A stretch of 38,352 nt of DNA from the NCBI GenBank assembly GCA_947487355.1, contig CANKXC010000002.1:1-38352 (forward strand), in the 5' to 3' direction. The notes below the pieces were generated by a model. That model ran no database searches and was not told where the DNA came from. It saw only the letters and a program-made list of their open reading frames with translations. How positions within the stretch are numbered: the stretch's first letter is position 1; each line of letters starts with the position of its first letter. The position numbers and the translations under genes were made by a program. The DNA is from Comamonadaceae bacterium (GTDB lineage Bacteria > Pseudomonadota > Gammaproteobacteria > Burkholderiales > Burkholderiaceae_C). Below are positions 18,455 through 25,706 of this stretch, piece by piece.

Positions 18455-19714
18455 ATGCAATTCGAATACTCAGACAAAGTGAAAGCCATGCAAGCGCGCT
18501 TGTTGGCATTCATGGACCAACACATTTACCCGAACGAAGCTCGTTTCTTTCAAGAGATTGAAGAAAATCGCGCCAAAGGCAATGCTTGGATTCCGACCAA
18601 AATTGTGGAAGAACTTAAGCCACTTGCCCAACAAGCTGGCCTTTGGAATTTATTCCTGCCAAAGTCCAATCGTGCGCCACAAGGCCTGTCCAATTTGGAG
18701 TACGCACCCATGTGCGAAATCATGGGTCGCGTACCATTTGCTGCAGAAGTTTTTAACTGCTCTGCACCCGACACCGGCAACATGGAAACTTTTGAGCGTT
18801 ATGCCAGTGAGGAACTCAAAGACCAATGGCTGGAGCCTCTGCTTCGCGGCGAAATTCGATCTGCATTTTTAATGACAGAACCTGATGTTGCATCTTCTGA
18901 CGCTACAAATATCCAATGTGAAATTCGTCGCGAAGGCGATGAGTACGTGATCAATGGTCGCAAATGGTGGTCTTCAGGTGCAGGCGACCCACGTTGTGCT
19001 GTTTACATCGTTATGGGCAAAACAGACCCTGAAGCGGGCCGACATCAACAGCAGTCCATGATCATTGTGCCGGCCAATACCCCCGGCATTACGGTTGTTC
19101 GTGCCCTGTCCGTTTTTGGCTATGACGATGCGCCCCATGGTCACATGGAAGTGCTTCTCAAAAATGTACGTGTACCGGCTGCTAACATGCTGCTCGGTGA
19201 AGGTCGTGGTTTTGAAATTGCACAAGGTCGACTTGGCCCAGGACGCATTCACCATTGCATGCGGACAATTGGTATTGCAGAGCGCGCACTTGAATTGATG
19301 TGCAAACGCCTCAACAGCCGCGTTGCTTTTGGTAAGCAAGTGTCCAAGCAAACGGTCTGGCAAGAGCGCATTGCCGAGTCACGTTGCATGATTGAACAAG
19401 CTCGTTTGCTGACGTTAAAAGCCGCTTACATGATGGACACTGTGGGCAACAAAATTGCCAAGGCTGAAATTGCCATGATCAAAATTGTCGCGCCCCAAAT
19501 GGCCTGCCAAATCATTGATTGGGCCATTCAAGCGCATGGTGCTGGTGGCTTGAGTCAAGATTTTCCATTGGCCTATGCCTACGCTCACCAGCGTACGCTT
19601 CGCTTTGCTGATGGTCCTGACGAAGTTCACCGCAACTCCTTGGCCAAGCTTGAGTTAGCCAAACACATGCTGATGCCGGGTGAAGTTGAAATGCCCGTGA
19701 CCAGAGGCTCTTAA
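18455..19714 (+). CDS. Acyl-CoA dehydrogenase (ACAD10/11-like)
   Basis: 419-residue FAD enzyme. [17 protein letters not shown] (about 139-155) and [10 protein letters not shown] are the FAD/substrate-binding segments, and [22 protein letters not shown] starts the C-terminal helical domain. The end [24 protein letters not shown] is typical of the ACAD10/11 group, which removes phosphate from 4-phosphorylated acyl-CoA or dehydrogenates long chains. A strong ACAGGAGA site precedes ATG 18455, which lies 27 bp after the kinase. A stem-loop with T-run follows at 19738, probably ending the regulator-kinase-dehydrogenase transcript. Confidence 0.93.
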   Translation: MQFEYSDKVKAMQARLLAFMDQHIYPNEARFFQEIEENRAKGNAWIPTKIVEELKPLAQQAGLWNLFLPKSNRAPQGLSNLEYAPMCEIMGRVPFAAEVFNCSAPDTGNMETFERYASEELKDQWLEPLLRGEIRSAFLMTEPDVASSDATNIQCEIRREGDEYVINGRKWWSSGAGDPRCAVYIVMGKTDPEAGRHQQQSMIIVPANTPGITVVRALSVFGYDDAPHGHMEVLLKNVRVPAANMLLGEGRGFEIAQGRLGPGRIHHCMRTIGIAERALELMCKRLNSRVAFGKQVSKQTVWQERIAESRCMIEQARLLTLKAAYMMDTVGNKIAKAEIAMIKIVAPQMACQIIDWAIQAHGAGGLSQDFPLAYAYAHQRTLRFADGPDEVHRNSLAKLELAKHMLMPGEVEMPVTRGS

Positions 19715-19737
19715 GTTAAATACCTCCTATAAGCCTG

Positions 19738-19780
19738 AGTTCTTGTGACGGATTCATTGGTATTTCTCAAGAACTTTTTA
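19738..19780 (+). terminator. Terminator-like hairpin after acyl-CoA dehydrogenase
   Basis: AGTTCTTG and CAAGAACT form a perfect 8 bp stem with a 22 nt loop, followed by TTTTTA. The loop is long, so efficiency is uncertain. It separates the catabolic genes from the tRNA locus. Confidence 0.6.
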
Positions 19781-19829
19781 AGCAAATTCTCAGAATTCCA
19801 CTGATCCCGCATTAGAATATGAGGCTTGT

Positions 19830-19906
<77 letters not shown>

Positions 19907-19916
19907 TTTATCCATT

Positions 19917-19951
19917 AAAGGCCCTACCATCTTGGTTTCAGGGCCTTTTTT
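19917..19951 (+). terminator. Rho-independent terminator between the two tRNAs
   Basis: AAAGGCCCT and AGGGCCTTT form a 9 bp stem followed by a run of T. It begins 10 bp after tRNA-Pro and ends just before tRNA-Arg, so the two tRNAs may be transcribed separately or the downstream one by read-through. Confidence 0.85.
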
Positions 19952-19953
19952 AT

Positions 19954-20030
19954 CTGCCCGTAGCTCAACTGGATAGAGCAACGGCCTTCTAAGCCGTAGG
20001 TCGGGGGTTCGAGTCCCTCCGGGCAGGCCA
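19954..20030 (+). tRNA. tRNA-Arg (TCT)
   Basis: 77 nt cloverleaf: acceptor CTGCCCG pairs with CGGGCAG, D-arm GCTC/GAGC, anticodon stem CGGC/GCCG with loop CTTCTAA giving TCT, T-arm GGGGTTCGAGTCCCT region, encoded CCA end. It decodes AGA/AGG. Only about 3 bp separate its 5' end from the T-run of the preceding terminator. Confidence 0.97.
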
Positions 20031-20066
20031 TCTTCATAGGGTTTTGCCTAGCATTTCTCCGCATTT

Positions 20067-20086
20067 AGATGCAACATAATGCATCT
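20067..20086. promoter_or_regulatory. Inverted repeat AGATGCA-N6-TGCATCT before the importer SBP gene
   Basis: Perfect 7 bp arms, 3 bp upstream of the AAGGAG ribosome site of the substrate-binding protein gene. It could be a repressor operator near the promoter or, as RNA, a hairpin that affects ribosome access. No T-run follows, so it is not a terminator. Confidence 0.5.
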
Positions 20087-20102
20087 CACAAGGAGATTTC
20101 TT

Positions 20103-21299
20103 ATGACCACTTCCCCCTCACGTCGTCTGGTACTCACACGCAGCGCAGCTTTGGTTGGTGCAGCCAGTTCTAGTTTCTTATTGCCAGAGTTGGCCATGGC
20201 TCAGTCCGGCAAAATTCGCGTTGGCCTCATGCTTCCCTATTCTGGTGCCTTCGCACCACTGGGTGTCGCCATTGAAAACGGCGTTCGCATGGCGCTCAAT
20301 GAACAAGGCGGCAAATTGGCCGGACGTGAAATTGAATGGTTCAAAGTTGACGATGAGTCAGACCCATCCAAAGGCATTGAAAACGCCAACAAACTGGTGC
20401 AACGCGACAAGGTTGATGTTCTCATAGGTACCGTTCACTCAGGTGTCCAAATGGGCATTCACAGAGTAGCCCGTGATTCTGGTGTTCTGACACTCATTCC
20501 AAACGCTGGCGTGCACGCAGCCACTCGCGCACTCTGCGCCCCCAACGTATTCCGCACCAGCTTCTCAAACAGCCAACCTACTTTGGCATTGGGCCAAGCC
20601 ATGGTGGCCAAGGGACACAAAAAAGCTGTTTGGATCACCTGGAAATACGCAGCGGGTGACGAGGCCTACGAAGGCTTCAAAGAAAGCTATACCAAAGCTG
20701 GTGGCACCATCCTCAAAGAATTGGGCTTGCCATTTCCCAATGTTGAATTCCAAGCCTTGTTGACAGAAATAGCAGCCATCAAACCTGACGCAGTTGCATG
20801 TTTCTTTGCTGGCCCATCCGGCGCAAAATTCATGAAGGACTTTGCTGCAGCTGGTTTGAAAGGAAAGATTGCACTTTACGGATCAGGCTTCTTAACTGAA
20901 GGTGTTTTGGAAGCAGCAGGTCCCGCAGCCGATGGCGTGATGACTACGCTGCATTACAGCGATTCCTTGGATACACCGCGCAACAACAAGTTCCGTTTGG
21001 AATATGCCAAAGCATTCAAAATGCAACCAGACGTGTATGCCGTTCAGGGTTACGACACGGGTCTGTTGTTAATTCAAGGTGCCAACGCTGTCAAAGGTGA
21101 CCTGAGCAAAAAGCCGGATCTGTACAAAGCCATGGAAGGCGCTGTCATCGACAGCCCACGCGGCAAATGGACCATGAGCAAGTCACACAATCCTATCCAA
21201 GACATGTATCTGCGTGTGGCAGAAAAGGGCGAAAACAAAGTGATTGGCATTGCTGCAAAGGGTCTTGCCGATCCTGGAACAGGTTGCAAAATGGGTTAA
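20103..21299 (+). CDS. ABC transporter substrate-binding protein, branched-chain amino acid/organic acid type
   Basis: 398-residue periplasmic binding protein of the LivK/Peripla_BP_6 family. ATG 20103 follows AAGGAG; the earlier in-frame ATG in the track would place that ribosome site inside the gene. The N-terminus SRRLVLTRSAALVG... ending AMAQS resembles a Tat signal (twin Arg) with cleavage near residue 35. IRVGLMLPYSGAFAPLGVAIENGVRMAL is the family start of the mature domain. livH, livM, livG and livF follow, forming a full importer. An efficient terminator sits between this gene and livH, so it may be made in excess. Ligand unknown; the CoA genes nearby suggest a carboxylate. Confidence 0.92.
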   Translation: MTTSPSRRLVLTRSAALVGAASSSFLLPELAMAQSGKIRVGLMLPYSGAFAPLGVAIENGVRMALNEQGGKLAGREIEWFKVDDESDPSKGIENANKLVQRDKVDVLIGTVHSGVQMGIHRVARDSGVLTLIPNAGVHAATRALCAPNVFRTSFSNSQPTLALGQAMVAKGHKKAVWITWKYAAGDEAYEGFKESYTKAGGTILKELGLPFPNVEFQALLTEIAAIKPDAVACFFAGPSGAKFMKDFAAAGLKGKIALYGSGFLTEGVLEAAGPAADGVMTTLHYSDSLDTPRNNKFRLEYAKAFKMQPDVYAVQGYDTGLLLIQGANAVKGDLSKKPDLYKAMEGAVIDSPRGKWTMSKSHNPIQDMYLRVAEKGENKVIGIAAKGLADPGTGCKMG

Positions 21300-21324
21300 T
21301 CTAGGTGGGTAGATTTACCACGCC

Positions 21325-21355
21325 AAAGCGGCGGAGCGATCCGCCGCTTTTTTCT
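21325..21355 (+). terminator. Terminator between SBP and livH
   Basis: AAAGCGGCGG and CCGCCGCTTT form a 10 bp GC-rich stem with a 6 nt loop, then TTTTCTTTT. Partial termination here would lower expression of the membrane and ATPase parts relative to the binding protein. Confidence 0.92.
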
Positions 21356-21394
21356 TTTCTAGCGTATTAAATAATTGCGTTTTTATAAGCCGAT

Positions 21395-22258
21395 ATGGAT
21401 TTCATCAATTTTTTAATCCAACTTCTGAACAGCGTTCAATACGGTCTTTTGTTGTTCATGCTTGCAGCAGGCTTGACACTCATTTTCGGCATCATGGGTG
21501 TCGTCAATTTGGCGCATGGTAGCTTTTACATGTTGGGAGCCTATTTGGCATGGTCACTTGCAGCCCTAACTCAAAGCTTCACAATGGCCATCCTCATAGG
21601 AACTGTGTTGTCTGTGCTCTTTGGCCTTTTTCTCGAATGGCTTTTGTTCAGACACTTCTACAAACGCGATCACTTAGATCAAGTGCTTCTAACCTTTGGC
21701 TTGATCTATGTGTTTGAGGAAATGCGCTCTATTCTTTGGGGCGATGATGTTCATGGCGTCACCATCCCAGATGCCCTCAGTGCTTCCATTCCCCTAACTG
21801 ACACTTTGTCTTACCCGGTTTACCGCCTCTTCATGTCGGGCGTTTGCTTGCTATTGGCACTGGGACTTTACTTGCTTATTTCTAAAACTCGTCTGGGCAT
21901 GAAAATACGAGCTGGTGCTTTCAATCACGAAATGACAGAAGCATTGGGCGTCAACATCAAACTCATTCATGCATTGGTTTTTGCACTGGGTGTTGGCTTG
22001 GCAACCATTGCAGGCATGGTGGCAGCGCCCGTTTCTAGCGTCTATCCCAACATGGGCTCTCAAGTGCTCATCATGTGTTTTGTCGTGGTGGTCATTGGCG
22101 GCATTGGGTCTGTCAAAGGGGCTCTGATCGCCGCGTTGTTAGTCGGTTTGGTTGATACCTTTGGCAAAGTTCTTCTGCCGCAAGTTGCCGGTATGTTGGT
22201 TTATGTCTTGATGGCCTTGGTCTTACTATACAAGCCTGAAGGCTTGTTCAAGAATTAA
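21395..22258 (+). CDS. livH: Branched-chain amino acid-type ABC transporter permease LivH
   Basis: 287-residue inner-membrane permease, nearly all hydrophobic helices. LLFMLAAGLTLIFGIMGVVNLAHGSFYMLGAY at about 18-50 is the LivH signature. The cytoplasmic coupling loop TRLGMKIRAGAFNHEMTEALGVN (about 165-190) contacts the ATPases, and QVLIMCFVVVVIGGIGSVKGALI lies near the C-terminus. It pairs with livM 10 bp downstream. It starts at ATG 21395, 42 bp after the terminator stem, with a weak ribosome site. Confidence 0.95.
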   Translation: MDFINFLIQLLNSVQYGLLLFMLAAGLTLIFGIMGVVNLAHGSFYMLGAYLAWSLAALTQSFTMAILIGTVLSVLFGLFLEWLLFRHFYKRDHLDQVLLTFGLIYVFEEMRSILWGDDVHGVTIPDALSASIPLTDTLSYPVYRLFMSGVCLLLALGLYLLISKTRLGMKIRAGAFNHEMTEALGVNIKLIHALVFALGVGLATIAGMVAAPVSSVYPNMGSQVLIMCFVVVVIGGIGSVKGALIAALLVGLVDTFGKVLLPQVAGMLVYVLMALVLLYKPEGLFKN

Positions 22259-22268
22259 GGAGGAGCTT

Positions 22269-23267
22269 ATGAGCGATACACGCGCCCCCTTAGAAACTCT
22301 GCCGCGGAGTTTGAATATTCTTTTGGCCCTCGCATTGCTTACTTTAGCTGCGTTTCCATTTGTCGGTACAGACTATTACCTCCAGGTGGTCACACGCATG
22401 ATGATTTTGGCCATCTTTGCCATGAGCCTTGATTTACTGCAGGGTGTCACGGGCTTGGTGTCATTGGGGCATGCGGCTTATTTTGGTGTTGCAGGTTATG
22501 CGCTGGCGTTTTTCACACCGGCAGGCGAGCCTATTTCCTTGTGGTGGTCATTACCTGCAGCTGTCGGCGTATCTGCCCTCCTCGCACTCATCATTGGATT
22601 CTTGGTGGTCAGAACCCATGGCATTTACTTCATCATGGTCACCATGGCCTTCTCACAGATGGTGTTTTATGCCTTCTTTGACAACAAAGCCTTGGGCGGT
22701 TCTGATGGTGTTTACATTAACTTCAAGCCAGAAGCCATGTTGTTTGATTTAGAAAACAAAACGACTTTCTATTTCTTTACGCTGGCCATGATGTTGGTGG
22801 TGTATTTGTTTTTAAGGCGTCTACTGTGGAGTCCTTTTGGCCGTGCCCTGTCGGGAATCAGAGTCAATGAACACCGCATGCGGGCTTTGGGCTTTGGTAC
22901 CTTTGGTCACAAGTTGGCAGCATTTACATTGGCAGGTGCTTTGGCTGGTTTGGCTGGATATCTTTGGGGTGCTCAATCAGGTTACGTCAACCCCGAGCTG
23001 CTTGGCTTTCACATGAGTGCACATGTGATCATGATGGTTATCTTAGGGGGTATGGGCAATTTTGCAGGTGCCATTGTTGGTGCTTTCTCGTTTGAGTATT
23101 TGCTTCATCTCTTTAAGGATCTGCCAGAAATAGCAGGCTTTCATTTAGGAAAGCACTGGCAACTTTGGATGGGCTTGTTCATTGTGGCCTTGGTCATTTT
23201 GGCGCCAAGAGGAATTTTAGGTTTGTTTGCGACACTCTTAAAGTCGAAGGAGACTGGTCATGAGTAA
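22269..23267 (+). CDS. livM: Branched-chain amino acid-type ABC transporter permease LivM
   Basis: 332-residue second permease. The motif LDLLQGVTGLVSLGHAAYFGVAGYALAFF (about 54-82) and the coupling loop SPFGRALSGIRVNEHRMRALGF (about 188-209) are characteristic, as is the late HVIMMVILGGMGNFAGAIVGAF. A strong AGGAGGAG ribosome site overlaps the livH end. Its stop overlaps the start of livG by 8 bp (ATGAGTAA), implying translational coupling. Confidence 0.95.
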   Translation: MSDTRAPLETLPRSLNILLALALLTLAAFPFVGTDYYLQVVTRMMILAIFAMSLDLLQGVTGLVSLGHAAYFGVAGYALAFFTPAGEPISLWWSLPAAVGVSALLALIIGFLVVRTHGIYFIMVTMAFSQMVFYAFFDNKALGGSDGVYINFKPEAMLFDLENKTTFYFFTLAMMLVVYLFLRRLLWSPFGRALSGIRVNEHRMRALGFGTFGHKLAAFTLAGALAGLAGYLWGAQSGYVNPELLGFHMSAHVIMMVILGGMGNFAGAIVGAFSFEYLLHLFKDLPEIAGFHLGKHWQLWMGLFIVALVILAPRGILGLFATLLKSKETGHE

Positions 23268-24030
23268 GACCTACGACTTGCTTTTGAGTGCTCACAAAGT
23301 CACAAAACGTTTTGGTGGTTTAACTGCTGTCAACGAAGTTTCAGTCGATTTGAAATTAGGACAAATACATGCGGTGATCGGCCCCAATGGCGCTGGCAAA
23401 TCGACACTGGCCAACTTACTGACCGGTGACATGCCTGCAAGCTCTGGACATGTGACCTTGAAGGGACAGGACATTACTGGCTGGACGCCCGAGAAAATTT
23501 CCCGAAATGGTCTTGGTAGAAGCTATCAAAAAACAAATATTTTCCGCAGCTTTACAGTTTGGGACAACGTCCGACTCTCAGCACAATCCAGAAGCCAGCC
23601 CATGCCATTCAATCCCTTGGCATGGCTTCAAAATGCAGATGCCATGCAGGATGTCAACCAACGAGCTGAGCGTGCCATCGAATTGGCTGGGCTTAAAGAC
23701 AGAAGGCATGCTTTGGCAGGCGCAGCCAGCCATGGCGAGCAACGGCAACTCGAAATAGCCATGACCTTGGCGACAGAACCACAGGTCCTTTTACTGGATG
23801 AACCGCTGGCTGGTATGGGCGTCGCAGAAGCGGACAGCATGGTACAGCTTTTATTGCGCCTCAAGTCTTCACATGCCATGATGCTAGTTGAACATGACAT
23901 TGATGCCATCTTTACATTGGCTGATCAATTAACTGTGATGGTGAACGGCACCGTTATTGCAAGTGGTTTGCCTTCCGCTGTTCGCGCAGACTCTAGCGTA
24001 CAAGCGGCTTACTTGGGCGAGGATCATTGA
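23260..24030 (+). CDS. livG: Branched-chain-type ABC transporter ATP-binding protein LivG
   Basis: 256-residue ATPase. Walker A GPNGAGKST at about 43-51, Q-loop region RSYQKTNIF, and Walker B VLLLDEPLAGMG, with the switch His in LVEHDIDAIFTLADQL. The signature motif is weak: instead of the usual LSxGEQ it reads AASHGEQRQLEIA, with His replacing Gly. The overlapping start with livM and the adjacent livF (1 bp gap) fix it as part of the importer. Confidence 0.93.
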   Translation: MSKTYDLLLSAHKVTKRFGGLTAVNEVSVDLKLGQIHAVIGPNGAGKSTLANLLTGDMPASSGHVTLKGQDITGWTPEKISRNGLGRSYQKTNIFRSFTVWDNVRLSAQSRSQPMPFNPLAWLQNADAMQDVNQRAERAIELAGLKDRRHALAGAASHGEQRQLEIAMTLATEPQVLLLDEPLAGMGVAEADSMVQLLLRLKSSHAMMLVEHDIDAIFTLADQLTVMVNGTVIASGLPSAVRADSSVQAAYLGEDH

Positions 24031-24031
24031 A

Positions 24032-24745
24032 ATGACCAACACACTAATTCAAGTGAAGGAACTCAACAGTTACTACGGTGCCAGTCACATTCTTAGGAAC
24101 ATCAATTTTGAAGTGAATGTGGGAGAAACAATTGGTTTGATGGGTCGCAACGGCATGGGTAAGAGCACCTTACTGAAATCCATCATGGGCATTGTGACGC
24201 CAAGATCAGGCGATGTGCATATCAAAGGTCAACGAACCAACGATTTAGCAATTTTTGAAGTGGCACAGAAAGGCATTGCCTACGTGCCTGAGGGACGCGG
24301 CATTTTTGGCAATCTCAGTGTGGTTGAAAATTTACAAATGGCAGCGCGTGCTGGCACCAATGGACAACGTGATTGGACCTATGACCGCGTGCTTGAGACA
24401 TTCCCGCGCTTAAAAGAACGTTTGGGTCATGGCGGGCAACAACTTTCGGGCGGTGAGCAACAAATGCTGACCATTGGGCGCGCATTGATGACCAATCCTG
24501 ACGTTCTAATTTTGGACGAAGCCACAGAAGGTTTAGCGCCACTCATCGCTCGAGAAATTTGGCGAATTTGTAGCGTGATCAAAGAGAGTGGTATCAGCAG
24601 CATCATTGTCGATAAAAACTGGAAGCACGTCACCAAAATAACGGATCGCAATGTCATTTTGGTCAAAGGCGAAGTAGTCTTTGAGGGCAGCTCTCAATCT
24701 CTTCAGTCTAAGCCTGAAATCTTGACGCAACACCTTGGTGTTTAA
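24032..24745 (+). CDS. livF: Branched-chain-type ABC transporter ATP-binding protein LivF
   Basis: 237-residue ATPase; start taken at ATG 24032, one base after the livG stop, because the track's upstream start lies deep in livG. Walker A GRNGMGKST near 40, GIAYVPEGRGIFGNLSVVENL (LivF hallmark), signature LSGGEQQM, and Walker B VLILDEATEGLAP. The switch position normally His reads SSIIVDKNWKHVTKI, i.e. Asp-Lys replaces Glu-His (compare LVEQN in most LivF). Such variants occur in the family, but activity should be lower if the residues are essential. It ends the importer operon; the CoA transferase follows. Confidence 0.92.
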   Translation: MTNTLIQVKELNSYYGASHILRNINFEVNVGETIGLMGRNGMGKSTLLKSIMGIVTPRSGDVHIKGQRTNDLAIFEVAQKGIAYVPEGRGIFGNLSVVENLQMAARAGTNGQRDWTYDRVLETFPRLKERLGHGGQQLSGGEQQMLTIGRALMTNPDVLILDEATEGLAPLIAREIWRICSVIKESGISSIIVDKNWKHVTKITDRNVILVKGEVVFEGSSQSLQSKPEILTQHLGV

Positions 24746-24786
24746 CGAGGTCAATGCTTCGAATAAAGCGTCAATTTGAGGACCGC

Positions 24787-25656
24787 ATGAAAAAAGACAA
24801 CACGTTGCGAGGTGTACGCGTTTTAAGCTTGGCGCTCAACTTGCCGGGGCCAGCAGCCTTGTTGCGTGTTGCCCAAATGGGTGCGAAATGCACCAAGGTC
24901 AATCCGCCAAATGGCGACCCCATGGCCTTGTATACCCAAGATGGTTATGCAACTTTGCACACAGGTGTCAAAGAAGTTTCCTGCGACTTAAAAAGTTCCA
25001 GTGGTCAAAAAGCGATGCACCAATGGTTGAGCAAAACAGATGTATTGCTAACGTCCTTCAGACCTTCCGCTTTAAACAAATTGGGCTTTGGATGGAAATC
25101 ACTGCATCAGCGCTACCCCCAACTGAGTTGCGTCAGTGTCGTGGGCGCACCAGGTCCCTTGGCAGAAATTCCAGGTCATGACTTAACTTATCAGGCTGAA
25201 GTCGCTTTAGTGCCTGGAATGGCGCTACCTGCCAGTTTGTTCGCCGACATGGGCGGCGCCATCATGGCCAGTGAAGCCATCTTAAAAGCAACCATTTCTC
25301 AGCGTGCCACAGGCAAAGGCAGTTTTCATGAAGTGGCCCTCAGTGAGGCTGCCGCTTGGCTTGCGTTACCTAGACATTGGGGAATGACACTGCCCAATGG
25401 GCCAGTGGGCGGAGCTCATGCAGGTTACAAAGTTTATGCTTGCAAAAATGGCCGTGTGGCTGTGGCCGCACTCGAGTCTCACTTTGCAAAATCTTTGTGT
25501 GACGCTGCGGGCCTCAAGTCATCGGATGCCAAAACGATGTTTAATCCAGAAACGCATCAAGCAATCGCTCTGTTTTTTGCTAGCAAAACAAGACAGCAGC
25601 TCGACAAGTTGGCGACTGACAAAGACATTCCGTTAATGACTTTGGTCAAAGCATAA
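24787..25656 (+). CDS. CaiB/BaiF family CoA transferase, short form
   Basis: 289-residue (300 if the ATG at 24754 is used) type III CoA transferase or alpha-methylacyl-CoA racemase-like protein. I favour ATG 24787, preceded by GAGGA. Family pieces: GVRVLSLALNLPGPAALLRVAQMGAKCTKV, KSSSGQKAMHQWLSKTDVLLTSFRPSALNKLG, GHDLTYQAEVA and FADMGGAIMASEAILKA, which keeps the active-site Asp. Typical members have 380-430 residues, and the C-terminal 60 or so are missing. It is downstream of the importer by 41 bp (8 bp for the earlier start) and may activate the imported acid, or epimerise its CoA ester. Confidence 0.85.
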   Translation: MKKDNTLRGVRVLSLALNLPGPAALLRVAQMGAKCTKVNPPNGDPMALYTQDGYATLHTGVKEVSCDLKSSSGQKAMHQWLSKTDVLLTSFRPSALNKLGFGWKSLHQRYPQLSCVSVVGAPGPLAEIPGHDLTYQAEVALVPGMALPASLFADMGGAIMASEAILKATISQRATGKGSFHEVALSEAAAWLALPRHWGMTLPNGPVGGAHAGYKVYACKNGRVAVAALESHFAKSLCDAAGLKSSDAKTMFNPETHQAIALFFASKTRQQLDKLATDKDIPLMTLVKA

Positions 25657-25706
25657 ACTGTGCGCCTGTATCAAATTCAAATTAAAATTCAAATGCAATT
25701 TCGATA

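Noticed and set aside
23957-24031. Upstream extension of livF
   Set aside because: It lies inside livG in another frame; ATG 24032 gives the standard LivF N-terminus.
25657-25706. Short AT-rich direct repeats (ATTCAAAT-like) between CoA transferase and hrpA as a terminator or repeat element
   Set aside because: No stable stem and only two imperfect copies; likely base-composition effect.
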